Positions 14,871 to 23,278 of a stretch of 27,170 nucleotides of DNA are shown here, piece by piece. The stretch lies in assembly GCA_002508425.1 (NCBI GenBank), contig DAKU01000005.1:12193-39362 (forward strand), in the 5' to 3' direction. The stretch comes from Methanosarcinaceae archaeon UBA470. GTDB taxonomy: Archaea > Halobacteriota > Methanosarcinia > Methanosarcinales > Methanosarcinaceae. The number at the start of each line of letters is the position of its first letter. Position 1 is the stretch's first letter. Both the position numbers and the translations under genes were made by a program. Below the pieces are notes generated by a model. The model was not told the DNA's origin. It searched no databases and worked only from the letters and a program-made list of their open reading frames with translations.

Positions 14871-15530
14871 TTGTCCGATCAGCATATTAGATTTATCGAT
14901 AAGATAATTTATACAGAGCCGGAAAAACATAAATACAGCAGACTCAAAATATTTCACATGGAAACTTTCACAGATGCAAGACCCTTTGTTCTCGACCAAA
15001 CTTATGAAAGGGAGAGGAAAAAGACGCTATCGCAGCTTAAAGAAGAACTCAAAAAAGGCACCATCGATCTACCTATCATTGAACTAGTGACAGAATTAGC
15101 GAAGATCCCTCACGTTTTCACCCTCCAGAGTTGCTATGGGCATTTTGTTCACGATAAAGAGCCAAATCTTCATAATATTGAGCCACTGATCAAATATTCT
15201 GGAAAGATAGAGCGAGTTAATTATCGGATAGCATACATGGCGCTGTGTATTCAGGATAGCAATGCAGGAAGACAATTGTTTCAGGATTTGCAGGGTCTTA
15301 CAAAAATAGATTCCAAGTACATTCAATTCGGGAGTGCCAACTGGTTCTGGGAAAGACATGTCAACTCATATGTGATACAGGCGGAACCAGAAAGAAGCAA
15401 AAATACCGATAATGTTTGGATTGATTTTGAGGAAGCCTTGCATATCGAACAATTGAAAAGACAATTTTTTGCTGCATTGTTTGAAATTACTCTTAAGCAT
15501 CAGATTCTTGGAGGTTCACTCAATCGCTGA
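14871..15530 (+). CDS. Conserved-looking hypothetical protein, unrecognised
   Basis: Up to 219 residues from a TTG; the first ATG in frame (14958) would drop 29 residues and gives METFTDARPFV. Neither has a ribosome binding site; CATAAATAC (14928-14936) is TATA-like and fits a near-leaderless start at 14958. The protein is soluble, mixed alpha/beta, with no signal peptide. Features: a charged N-terminal helix (YERERKKTLSQLKEELKKG), a hydrophobic strand VFTLQSCYGHFV that faintly recalls the SCSG motif of TYW3-type proteins, and WFWERHVNSYVI. That likeness is too weak for a call. Confidence 0.65.
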   Translation: MSDQHIRFIDKIIYTEPEKHKYSRLKIFHMETFTDARPFVLDQTYERERKKTLSQLKEELKKGTIDLPIIELVTELAKIPHVFTLQSCYGHFVHDKEPNLHNIEPLIKYSGKIERVNYRIAYMALCIQDSNAGRQLFQDLQGLTKIDSKYIQFGSANWFWERHVNSYVIQAEPERSKNTDNVWIDFEEALHIEQLKRQFFAALFEITLKHQILGGSLNR

Positions 15531-15545
15531 TTTTTTACCATATAC

Positions 15546-15678
15546 CTGTAGAAAAACTATTAAAATCAAGATCATCAGCTAAAATAGGCTGAAATAGCTG
15601 GTTACTAACAAAGTCTTAAAATATATTTGAAAGCGTTGTAAACTTCAATACTCGCGTGAATACAAAGGTTTTCTACAG
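15546..15678. other. Possible structured element: nested inverted repeats
   Basis: CTGTAGAAAA (15546-15555) and TTTTCTACAG (15669-15678) are perfect inverted arms 113 bases apart. Between them lie CAGCTA/TAGCTG and TTGAAAG/CTTCAA hairpins. The gap between the two neighbouring genes has no reading frame of note. A multibranched RNA is possible on either strand; chance in AT-rich DNA is also possible. Confidence 0.25.
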
Positions 15679-15783
15679 AGCCGTTATTTGCATGCCAGAT
15701 AATTCCTGATACCGCAAAATTACAATAGTTTTAAGAAAAATAGCTACAAACTTTCTCTAAGAAAAAAATTAAAAGATATATCC

Positions 15784-16443
15784 TTAAACTTTTGCTAACT
15801 CTTTGATCTTATTCAGTACCATGATAGCATCTTCTTTTTTAACATCTGTCTCCTGGTTACGGCAATAGTCCAGCAGCTTTTTTCCCAGTTCCTCGGATAA
15901 AGACCCAATCAGTATTCCCTGCCTGATAATGCCCAAGTAACTTCTCTGCCCGTACTGTGTCTTCTTGGCTATATCAATAAGCTGCGCACATACAACAGAA
16001 GTTATAATGCCTTCCCTACATGCAGTTTTTAGTGTCTCACGTATGTTAACCATAGGAACAGATACTGGCTCAAAGGTATCGGGGTTCGTGGCAACAGCAA
16101 CTTCATCATCGTCCTCCAAGACACCATCCCTGTACCACTCATATATCCTACCCACACCTATCATACCATGCACATCAAGTTCAGATGCCCTCAAAGCCCC
16201 CATGCTGCCACCTCCGACAACTTTAACCCCCGATTCAAGAGCTCTGAGGATTTCCTTATGGGCAACAGCTGCCCTGTTAAAGAAAATACCGTCTATTATG
16301 CCGATGATCCCGTACCCTTCCCGAAGTACCTGATCTATATTTCCTCTGAAAATAGGTGGCCTGTAGGTAGCATCCAGCACACTCCTTGCTTCAGTATATC
16401 TTATGCTGGTGCCTGTGAAAACTACGATCTTTTTATCACCCAT
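15784..16443 (-). CDS. tfuA: TfuA-like protein, partner of YcaO
   Basis: 219 residues. TfuA domain features: VVFTGTSIRYTEAR, RPPIFRGNI, GYGIIGIIDGIFF, and VVGGGSMGALRASEL. In methanogens TfuA works with YcaO to turn a glycine of methyl-coenzyme M reductase subunit A into thioglycine, TfuA probably bringing sulfide or helping substrate handling. The start ATG at 16443 shares its A with the YcaO stop (TGATG), so translation is coupled; a TTG directly before it is a less likely start. C-terminal 60 residues are helical and charged. Confidence 0.92.
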   Translation of the reverse strand: MGDKKIVVFTGTSIRYTEARSVLDATYRPPIFRGNIDQVLREGYGIIGIIDGIFFNRAAVAHKEILRALESGVKVVGGGSMGALRASELDVHGMIGVGRIYEWYRDGVLEDDDEVAVATNPDTFEPVSVPMVNIRETLKTACREGIITSVVCAQLIDIAKKTQYGQRSYLGIIRQGILIGSLSEELGKKLLDYCRNQETDVKKEDAIMVLNKIKELAKV

Positions 16444-17720
16444 CAAGTAACCATTCTCCGCTTCCAGGGTCTCTCCTCAGCAGGCAGTTTTTTGCGAGGA
16501 GAATATTTTATCCTGCTGCCCATGCGTTCACGATCAATCGTATACAACTCAAAAGTGGGCACTATAACTCTTACTACTGGTACACTTATACTTTCTCTGG
16601 ATAAATCAACAACTACCGCACGTTCAGCCACATTGCCTATCTTTTCAAGCAATAAGGAAATGCTAGTGGAAGGACGATCAGTAGACAGATCCTTAATATC
16701 GCAAAGAGTTATTTTTTCCCCTTCTTCATACCAGTACCTATTCATGCGTTTGATACGATCATAGCCGATATCTCTTACGAATTTTTCCCGTTCTGTATCC
16801 TCTCTTGCACCATGGATCTGCACCACTCTTGATTGAGCAGCTTCAGTAATAGCCCTCCTCACAGCTATAGAAGGATCAAGATGTGAACCGGCACCCATTA
16901 CAAGCAGTGCAGGGTCTTTCAGCTGCACATCATCCATTGCAGCCACTACTGTAGGAACACCGGAGTCATGGAACAACAGCCATAACTTGAGATCAATACC
17001 AGCCTCTTTGCATGCTTGCACAAGCCTGTAGTTCTCGCCATCATCTTCTGTAAGTACGATTTCTTTTCCAGGGAAACGGTTGAACTCTGCACTGCTAAGG
17101 GCATCCCTTTCCAAGACCTCCAATAGCCCATGAAAAATAGCTTCTTCAATGGTGTTACCAGCAGCCAGTCCATTAGTATTGGTACGGAAAAGCTTTACAG
17201 ATATTCCGGGTGCATCGTAAGGATGATATACAGAATTAGTGGGAACTAAGACCTCTTTTTTCTTCAGCAGGTCCCAGCCAGTGGTCCATTCGATACGAGA
17301 GGAAGGCATTAGTTTTTCGGGCAGCAGAAGTGAATGTGGCTCGATTATATTGTAACTCGCACTGGCAATTTCGGGAGTTTCTATGAACTCTTGGGAAGCT
17401 ATATTCTCCTGAACATCTTTGTTTATGCCACTGCGCTCTGCAAGACATCGCTCAAAGCTTTCCATTATTGCAGATATACGCGCTTGCGTCTCATTCGCCC
17501 CCTTTCCAGAGTATACGGAGATGGCACCTTCCGCTGCACTGGGCCTTATGCTGGAAAATACAGGTATACCTATTCGGTCAAGGTCTGTGATATTGGCAAT
17601 ACGGGTGACCCCGATATCTTTGAGCAGTGGCTGAACTCTTTGAAGGGTTTCCTCTTCCGTGAAGACACGCTGAGTTCCCTCAATATAGGTAAGTGATTTG
17701 TCTATGATGATCTCGGGCAT
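16443..17720 (-). CDS. ycaO: YcaO, methyl-coenzyme M reductase thioglycine-forming (methanogenesis marker 1)
   Basis: 425 residues. YcaO enzymes activate a peptide-bond oxygen with ATP; this type then adds sulfur to make the thioglycine of McrA. Seen: the N-terminal GTQRVF, IRPSAAEGAISVYSGKG, the ATP/Mg-binding helix MESFERCLAERSG, and NGLAAGNTIEEAIFHGLLEVLERDA; the end (EERPWKRRM) lacks the PxPxP tail of azoline-forming YcaO proteins, consistent with this subgroup. ATG 17720 is chosen since CAGGAGAG lies ten bases upstream (complement of 17731-17738); an ATG at 17741 would add seven residues without a ribosome binding site. With TfuA it forms a two-gene operon. Confidence 0.93.
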   Translation of the reverse strand: MPEIIIDKSLTYIEGTQRVFTEEETLQRVQPLLKDIGVTRIANITDLDRIGIPVFSSIRPSAAEGAISVYSGKGANETQARISAIMESFERCLAERSGINKDVQENIASQEFIETPEIASASYNIIEPHSLLLPEKLMPSSRIEWTTGWDLLKKKEVLVPTNSVYHPYDAPGISVKLFRTNTNGLAAGNTIEEAIFHGLLEVLERDALSSAEFNRFPGKEIVLTEDDGENYRLVQACKEAGIDLKLWLLFHDSGVPTVVAAMDDVQLKDPALLVMGAGSHLDPSIAVRRAITEAAQSRVVQIHGAREDTEREKFVRDIGYDRIKRMNRYWYEEGEKITLCDIKDLSTDRPSTSISLLLEKIGNVAERAVVVDLSRESISVPVVRVIVPTFELYTIDRERMGSRIKYSPRKKLPAEERPWKRRMVT

Positions 17721-17741
17721 TATAGCGAAACTCTCCTGCAT

Positions 17742-18240
17742 GTATTATATGCTTTACGACGCCAATCTTGCTATCTTTATCAATAATCAATAGAGAATAA
17801 TACATTTTGTAAGTCATCAAATTTGAGTCGTGACCTATCATGTTTATTCTGATAGTGTAACGTTTACGGGGCATTAAGTAACAATAAATAATTACATAAT
17901 TCTGCTTAAAGCTGGAAAAGTGGAGCAGATATACGAAAAAGAGTAACCATACATTAGATAAAACACGATAATGCAACTGGGTATAGAAAACAGTTACATT
18001 TTTAGTCACACCATTTTTGTAATAATATAGAATTACGAGTGCCGGGATTTCCATTGCTCAAAGATGCGTAGCCCCCAAGAGTAACAGAAAGAAAAACAGA
18101 ACAATAAGCACCATATTTTGCAGAGGGGCATATGTACTGTAAGGAGTCTAAGATTCTACAGACATTAGATATACCGCTAAAAATTTCTTTCACACCATAT
18201 TTGTTTCTTGAGGATATTTAAGTAAGAAATTGCAGTATTC
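17742..18240. other. Gene-free intergenic stretch
   Basis: About 500 AT-rich bases between the divergent YcaO and small-protein/SufS units. Short minus-strand frames here have no ribosome binding site and odd composition, and were not accepted. A 15-base direct repeat with one mismatch (TCACACCATTTTTGT at 18006-18020, TCACACCATATTTGT at 18190-18204) is the only structure noted. No tRNA or other RNA gene recognised. Confidence 0.4.
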
Positions 18241-18248
18241 TGTTTTTA

Positions 18249-18299
18249 GCTTGCGCCAGGTATTTATATAATAAAGACTAAATAGAAAGTTTAGCAAGC
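18249..18299 (+). promoter_or_regulatory. Promoter of the small-protein/SufS unit
   Basis: TATTTATATAATAAAG (18261-18276) is a strong TATA box, predicting a start near 18295 and a leader of about 85 bases. GCTTGC (18249-18254) and GCAAGC (18294-18299) flank it as inverted copies. In the leader, TTTAC-TAC-GTAAA and AGGC/GCCT (18344-18358) can also pair. Confidence 0.55.
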
Positions 18300-18380
18300 C
18301 GAAGCAAGATAAATATGTTTACTACGTAAATAATAATATCTGGAGGCTTTCCCTGCCTAAAACGAGAGATGAGGTGTAAT

Positions 18381-18536
18381 ATGAATAAAAAAATAGAAGA
18401 GAAAAGTAGGGACAAAGACTCTCGCCGTGCATCCACTAGTTGCTATACAGTGGTAGGCGGAGTAGTCAAAGGCAGGCTTGACCCAGAAGATGTGGACCTG
18501 TACCGTTTCATGGTCGGTGGTCTTCAGGCGAAATAG
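18381..18536 (+). CDS. 51-residue small protein upstream of SufS, unrecognised
   Basis: A short gene starting MNKKIEEKSRDKDSRR and ending LYRFMVGGLQAK. It is supported by a strong ribosome binding site (GAGGTG, 18371-18376, four bases from the ATG), a TATA box and a leader. The N-terminal 17 residues are highly charged; the rest (SCYTVVGGVVKGRLDPEDVDLYRF) looks folded and has a single cysteine. It ends 40 bases before the desulfurase gene, with a hairpin between, so it may be a sulfur-acceptor, a regulator or a leader peptide; none of these is proven. I do not know a family for it. Confidence 0.72.
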   Translation: MNKKIEEKSRDKDSRRASTSCYTVVGGVVKGRLDPEDVDLYRFMVGGLQAK

Positions 18537-18561
18537 CCTGCAAAACTATTTTTTACAGGCT
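18535..18561 (+). promoter_or_regulatory. Hairpin between small gene and SufS
   Basis: AGCCTG (18535-18540) and CAGGCT (18556-18561) pair perfectly, and AAAA/TTTT extends the stem after one mismatch. It begins inside the stop codon of the small gene and ends 15 bases before the SufS ATG. It could attenuate or couple expression of the two genes. Confidence 0.45.
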
Positions 18562-18576
18562 GGCGTATTAGGTCGC

Positions 18577-19758
18577 ATGTACGACCTGCCAGCAATAAGA
18601 AAAGATTTCCCCCTTCTTGAAGAGTTTATATATCTGGACAATGCTGCAACTACACAGACACCTGTGCCAGCAGTAAAAGCGATGGAAGAATATTTTTATA
18701 AATACGCAGCCAACCACGGTAGGGGCGCCCATCGACTTGCAAGGAAGACCACTGATAAGTATGAAGATGCCAGAGAAACTGTTGCATCATTCATTAATGC
18801 TGATGTTACGGGAACTGTTTTTACTCGCAATGCCACAGAAAGTATTAACATGGTGGCTTATGGCCTACAGTGGCATCCTAAAGACCATGTGATAGTTTCC
18901 ATTGTAGAACACCATTCTAACCTGCTGCCCTGGTTGAGGCTGCGAGATCAGGGAGTAGAGGTGACAGCCGTACAGGTGGATAAGGACGGAGTAGTGGACC
19001 CTAAACAAATCGAATTATCCATTACGGATAAAACATGCCTGATAGCCGTGAACCATGTGACAAATACATTTGGCTCTATCCAGGATATAGGAGCAATAAC
19101 CGACATAGGCCATAAAAATGGCTGCCAGGTACTCGTAGATGCTTCCCAGTCTGCAGGACATATGCCACTGGATATGAAAAAAGTAGGAGCGGATTTTCTG
19201 GTAACCCCGGGACATAAAGGCTTACTGGGCCCTCAGGGGACTGGCATCCTTTGCCTTAAAGACACAGATTCTATAAAACCGATGTACGTAGGTGGAGGGA
19301 TGGTAAATTCTGTATCCATTGAGAGTTACCAGATAGAAGCAAGCCCAGCACGTTTCGAGGCGGGAACGCCAAATATCCCCGGAGTTATTGGCCTTGGCAG
19401 AGCTGTGGAATATGTGAAGGATGCAGGCATTGAGAATGTAGAGAAGCATGAAACAACACTGGCAAAGAAAGCTGCTTCGCTGCTTGCTGAGATACCGCAG
19501 GTTCAGGTTTATGGTCCTGAAAACAGAGCAGGAGTTGTATCATTTGACGTGGAAGGAATGAATCCCCATGACGTAGCCATCATCCTAGACCAAACGCGTA
19601 AGATATGTGTACGTAGTGGTTATCACTGTGCAATGCCAGCATTACAGAACATGGGACTTAAAGGCACAGTCCGTGCATCCTTTGCTTTGTATAATACAAT
19701 GGAAGAAGTAGAAGCACTTGCAGAAGCAGTCTCAAACATTGCTGCACTTGTTGGTTGA
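18577..19758 (+). CDS. sufS: Cysteine desulfurase, SufS/CsdA type (class V aminotransferase)
   Basis: 393 residues. This pyridoxal-phosphate enzyme takes sulfur from cysteine as a protein persulfide for Fe-S clusters and other thio-cofactors. Seen: N-terminal YLDNAATTQTP, ATESIN, the EHHSNLLPW motif, VDASQSAGH, the PLP lysine K214 in TPGHKGLLGPQGTG, and the active-site cysteine C351 in RSGYHCAMP, the group II (SufS-like) context. The ATG at 18577 is the start: the longer open frame runs back into the 51-residue gene in another frame and adds no family sequence. GGT before the ATG is a weak ribosome binding site, so coupling to the upstream gene is likely. Confidence 0.93.
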   Translation: MYDLPAIRKDFPLLEEFIYLDNAATTQTPVPAVKAMEEYFYKYAANHGRGAHRLARKTTDKYEDARETVASFINADVTGTVFTRNATESINMVAYGLQWHPKDHVIVSIVEHHSNLLPWLRLRDQGVEVTAVQVDKDGVVDPKQIELSITDKTCLIAVNHVTNTFGSIQDIGAITDIGHKNGCQVLVDASQSAGHMPLDMKKVGADFLVTPGHKGLLGPQGTGILCLKDTDSIKPMYVGGGMVNSVSIESYQIEASPARFEAGTPNIPGVIGLGRAVEYVKDAGIENVEKHETTLAKKAASLLAEIPQVQVYGPENRAGVVSFDVEGMNPHDVAIILDQTRKICVRSGYHCAMPALQNMGLKGTVRASFALYNTMEEVEALAEAVSNIAALVG

Positions 19759-19783
19759 AGAATGAAATAAGGAACATAAAGTT

Positions 19784-20332
19784 ATGAGTTTTAATGGTGG
19801 TTCATTGGAAGATATCTTGATCAGAAATGCTACAATAAACGATATCGAAGACATAATGGATATTGAACATGAATCGTTTCATGAAACCGTATATGAAGAC
19901 TGGTCTGTATTTTTAGATCGTATCTCAACTTTCCCAGATGGCTTTTTAGTTCTGGAAGTGAATGGGAACGTTTGCGGATATATATCCTCAGAGATATGGA
20001 ATTATTCTGAGGATATACGTGAAGACATGTTCGACCTGAATCACAATATCGGTAAAGTACATACCACCACAGGCTCAGAGCTATATATATCTTCTATAGG
20101 TATTCTTAAAAAGTATCGTGGGAAAGGATATGGAAAACTATTATTTTCAGAGCTGTCCAAAAGAATCATTGAAAAATACAATATTTTAAGCATGATCCTT
20201 ATAGTTTCAGTTCAGTGGACAGCTGCAAAAAAAATCTATCAGAATAATGGTTTTGAAGAAAAATACTTGATCCAGAGATTCTTTGATGATGAAAGCAATT
20301 CAAATGCTATTGTGATGAGGAAATATCTCTGA
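19784..20332 (+). CDS. GNAT-family N-acetyltransferase, RimI-like
   Basis: 182 residues. GNAT fold: strand 1 at ILIRNATINDIEDIMDIEHESF, motif A with the acetyl-CoA pyrophosphate loop RGKGYGKLL, and the C-terminal AAKKIYQNNGFEEK typical of RimI-like enzymes. It would move an acetyl group from acetyl-CoA to an amine, often a protein N terminus; the substrate is unknown. The ATG at 19784 has only a distant AAGGA; a TTG at 19805 sits four bases after GGTGG and is a credible alternative start. It follows SufS by 25 bases and may share its transcript. Confidence 0.88.
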   Translation: MSFNGGSLEDILIRNATINDIEDIMDIEHESFHETVYEDWSVFLDRISTFPDGFLVLEVNGNVCGYISSEIWNYSEDIREDMFDLNHNIGKVHTTTGSELYISSIGILKKYRGKGYGKLLFSELSKRIIEKYNILSMILIVSVQWTAAKKIYQNNGFEEKYLIQRFFDDESNSNAIVMRKYL

Positions 20333-20382
20333 TGCCAAAAAATTGTTTTCTACGCCATTGTTCAAGTACTAACTGAAACAAG

Positions 20383-20401
20383 AATTTATATTAATATAAT
20401 G
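20383..20401 (+). promoter_or_regulatory. TATA box of the Orc1/Cdc6 gene
   Basis: AATTTATATTAATATAATG predicts transcription start near 20415, with GGGAGG (20421-20426) seven bases before the TTG start codon. Confidence 0.5.
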
Positions 20402-20433
20402 TAATTTACTTCATGAACAAGGGAGGCATTTGA

Positions 20434-21549
20434 TTGAGCAAGGACATGTTGATGTGGGATGAAACGGTATTTAGGAATCCCGAAATACTTGAACTTGACC
20501 ACGTCCCTGAATATTTTGCTCACAGAGATAGCCAGCTGCAATCACTGAAATTTGCCTTAAGACCTACAGTCAGAGGCATGCGTCCCCTTAATTGCCTCAT
20601 AAGCGGCCCCCCAGGAACTGGAAAGACAACTGCGGTTAAAAAAGTTTTTAGTGAATTACAAGAGCACGTAAAGAACGTAGTCTTTGTGAAAGTCAACTGC
20701 CAGATAGATTCCACCCGTTTTGCAGTTATGGCCAAGATCTACGAAAACCTGCTGAAGGTTTCTCCCCCATCTTCCGGCGTATCTTTTGGGAAGGTTTTTC
20801 AGAAAGTTGTGAACCATCTGATAACCACTGACAAAATACTCGTGGTTGCCCTTGATGACATTAATTACCTTTTTCACGAAGGACATGCTGATGAAGTAAT
20901 GTACTCCCTATTAAGAGCACATGAACAATATCCTGGAGCACGTATTGGAGTAATAGCCATTGTTAGCGATACCGGCACCATGTACAGGTTCGACCCCAGA
21001 GTGGGATCAGTTTTTTTGCCAGAAGAGATCGCATTTCCACGATACGAATACAAAGAGATACAGGATATAATCAACAACAGGGTATTTCATGCATTCTTCC
21101 CGCACGTTGTGCCAACCGAAGTACAGGAAAAAATAGTCGAATACACAGACCTTACAGGTGATCTGCGTATAGGGATAGATCTGCTAAAGAGGGCTGGACT
21201 AAACGCAGAGAGAAAAGCAAGTCGTAGTGTTTCTATAGAAGATGTGGAAAAAGCATACGAAGCCTCCCGGCTTTTGCACCTATGCAGGGGCATAAGTTCT
21301 CTGAATACCCATGAAAAGACGTTGTTACGCCTGATATCCTTGGGTAAGGACCCACAGACTGGAGAACTCTATAAGGAATTCCATGAGACAACACAACTTG
21401 GCTACACCCGTTTCTACGAATTAATAGAAAAACTCAACGGTTTACAGTACATTGATGCTGATTTTTCAGGAAAAGGCATGCGTGGAAGAACACGTATCAT
21501 AAAAACACGGTATAATTCAGCAGATATACTTCACTGCCTTGAAAAATAA
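20434..21549 (+). CDS. Orc1/Cdc6 family replication initiator
   Basis: 371 residues, AAA+ ATPase plus C-terminal winged helix. The family binds origin repeats and loads the MCM helicase. Seen: Walker A GPPGTGKTT (residues 58-66), a Walker B at VVALDDIN (138-144), sensor 2 region DLTGDLRIGIDLLKRAG, and a winged helix near the end (LYKEFHETTQLGYTRFYELIEKL). The second acidic residue of Walker B is Asp rather than the usual Glu, a variant that may mark a distinct paralogue. It begins with TTG, well supported by GGGAGG. No origin recognition repeats were identified beside it. Confidence 0.93.
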   Translation: MSKDMLMWDETVFRNPEILELDHVPEYFAHRDSQLQSLKFALRPTVRGMRPLNCLISGPPGTGKTTAVKKVFSELQEHVKNVVFVKVNCQIDSTRFAVMAKIYENLLKVSPPSSGVSFGKVFQKVVNHLITTDKILVVALDDINYLFHEGHADEVMYSLLRAHEQYPGARIGVIAIVSDTGTMYRFDPRVGSVFLPEEIAFPRYEYKEIQDIINNRVFHAFFPHVVPTEVQEKIVEYTDLTGDLRIGIDLLKRAGLNAERKASRSVSIEDVEKAYEASRLLHLCRGISSLNTHEKTLLRLISLGKDPQTGELYKEFHETTQLGYTRFYELIEKLNGLQYIDADFSGKGMRGRTRIIKTRYNSADILHCLEK

Positions 21550-21569
21550 GTCACTTTTATATTAAAGAC

Positions 21570-21602
21570 AAAAAAAAAGATTTAGGCGCAGATATACTGC
21601 GC
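21570..21602 (-). terminator. Terminator of the thermosome gene
   Basis: GCGCAG (21586-21591) and CTGCGC (21597-21602) pair around a 5-base loop. On the minus strand the hairpin is followed by a run of nine T (complement of 21570-21578), as in intrinsic-type termination. It lies between converging cdc6 and thermosome genes. Confidence 0.65.
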
Positions 21603-21622
21603 TCTGTTCTAAGGGAATATAT

Positions 21623-23278
21623 TTATTCCATGCCCATGCCGCCCATTCCTGGTGGCATATTGGGGACCATGCCTTCTGCAGATGGACCTGCTGGTGCACG
21701 GGTTGAAGCGATGATGTCATCGATCCTGAGGATCATTACAGCAGACTCTGAAGCTGCATTGATTGCCTGGGTCTTGACCCTGAGAGGCTCCACAACGCCA
21801 GCTTGCCACATGTCAATGATCTCGCCGGTGTACACATTAAGACCTGCAGTCTTTGATCCCTTCTCGTGGTGAGCGCGCAGCTCCATGAGCTTGTCTATTG
21901 GGTCAAGTCCTGCGTTCTCTGCAAGTGTCCTTGGGATTATCTCAAGTGCCTCAGAGAATGCCTTAACTGCAAGCTGTTCCCTGCCGCTGAGGGTTGCTGC
22001 ATACTCGTAAAGTCTCAGTGCGAGCTCTACCTCTGGTGAACCGCCGCCTGCTACCAATGTCTCATCCTCGATAGCAACTCCGACCACTCTCAGCGCGTCG
22101 TGCAGTGCTCGTTCGATGTTGTCTATGACATGCTCGGTACCGCCGCGTAGCAGAATTGAGACTGCCTTGGGGTTTTCGCAACCAGTGACAAAGGTCATTT
22201 CGTCGCCGCCGACCTTCTTCTCTTCTACAAGCTGTGCTTTACCCAGATCCTCGGCTGTGATCTCATCCAAGTTTGTAATAAGCCTGCCGCCTGTTGCTCT
22301 TGCAAGCTTCTGCATGTCGCTCTTCTTGACACGCCTTACTGCGAAGATACCGCTCTTGGCCAGGAAATGCTGAGCCATGTCATCGATACCCTTCTGACAG
22401 AATAGAACATTTGCGCCGCTTGCCACGATCTTATCGACAATGCTCCTGATCATCTTCTCTTCCTGGTCAAGGAAGGACTGTAACTGCTCAGGGGACGTGA
22501 TAGAGATCTCTGCATCAACTTCGGTCTCTTTGAGCTCGATGGCTATGTTGATAAGAGCTATCTTTGCGTTGGAAACCTTCTTGGGCATGTTGCTATGCAC
22601 ACGCTCTTTGTCGATGATCATACCAGTGATGAGCTCGGAGTCCTCGATACGTGCTCCTACCTTCTTCTCGACATTGATGTTATCCATCTCTACCTTGTTG
22701 TGACCATTGGTGGTGTCAACGATGCTCTTAATGGCAGACACTGCTATCCTGGAAAGTACATCCTTGGTAGCTTCTGCACCCTTGCCGGTCATTGCTGTTC
22801 CGGCGATGTTAAGGAGAACTGCCTCGTCATCGATAGTAACTTTCCTTGCAAGAGTTTGAAGGATAACCTCAGCCTTTTCTGAAGCAAGCCTGTATCCGGA
22901 AGCGATAATGGTTGGGTGAACATCCTGTTCGATAAGCTCTTCTGCCTTCTTCAACAGCTCACCTGCAATAACTGCTGCAGTAGTTGTACCGTCGCCTACT
23001 TCATCGTCCTGAGTCTTAGAGACTTCGACGATCATTTTTGCAGCAGGGTGCTCAATGTCCATTTCTTTAAGAATGGTTGCACCATCGTTGGTGATAACGA
23101 CGTCTCCTAGACTGTCCACAAGCATTTTGTCCATGCCTTTGGGCCCTAGGGTAGTTCTTACTGCCTCTGCAACTGCCTTTGCGGCCATAATGTTGTTGCT
23201 CTGAGCTTCTCTGCCTTTTGTTCTCTGACTTCCTTCTCTTAAGATGAAAATCGGCTGTCCAGCCATCTGTCCTGCCAT
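21623..23278 (-). CDS. Thermosome subunit (group II chaperonin, Hsp60/CCT family)
   Basis: 551 residues, the usual length for the family. It forms double-ring ATP-driven folding chambers in the cytosol. Seen: TLGPKGMDKMLVDSLGDVVITNDGATIL and GDGTTTAAVIAGELL (ATP-binding and hydrolysis), the apical segment with GIDDMAQHFLAKSGI, GGGSPEVELAL, and the Gly-Met-rich tail ending GMGGMGME. AAAGGAGG (complement of about 23288-23295) is a strong ribosome binding site, and CGATTATATAG (complement of 23348-23358) a TATA box giving a leader of about 50 bases. Methanosarcinales often have several subunit genes; only one is in this window. Confidence 0.97.
   Translation of the reverse strand: MAGQMAGQPIFILREGSQRTKGREAQSNNIMAAKAVAEAVRTTLGPKGMDKMLVDSLGDVVITNDGATILKEMDIEHPAAKMIVEVSKTQDDEVGDGTTTAAVIAGELLKKAEELIEQDVHPTIIASGYRLASEKAEVILQTLARKVTIDDEAVLLNIAGTAMTGKGAEATKDVLSRIAVSAIKSIVDTTNGHNKVEMDNINVEKKVGARIEDSELITGMIIDKERVHSNMPKKVSNAKIALINIAIELKETEVDAEISITSPEQLQSFLDQEEKMIRSIVDKIVASGANVLFCQKGIDDMAQHFLAKSGIFAVRRVKKSDMQKLARATGGRLITNLDEITAEDLGKAQLVEEKKVGGDEMTFVTGCENPKAVSILLRGGTEHVIDNIERALHDALRVVGVAIEDETLVAGGGSPEVELALRLYEYAATLSGREQLAVKAFSEALEIIPRTLAENAGLDPIDKLMELRAHHEKGSKTAGLNVYTGEIIDMWQAGVVEPLRVKTQAINAASESAVMILRIDDIIASTRAPAGPSAEGMVPNMPPGMGGMGME

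Noticed and set aside
17680..18054. 124-codon minus-strand frame upstream of ycaO
   Set aside because: It overlaps the real YcaO start, has no ribosome binding site and an AT-driven Tyr/Ile/Asn composition.
18478..18576. Upstream extension of the SufS frame
   Set aside because: It overlaps the 51-residue gene in another frame, contains the hairpin and has no similarity to the N terminus of cysteine desulfurases.
20366..20384. CTGAAAC-like segment resembling part of a mini origin recognition box before cdc6
   Set aside because: A single partial match with no repeats or inverted partner; not enough for an origin.
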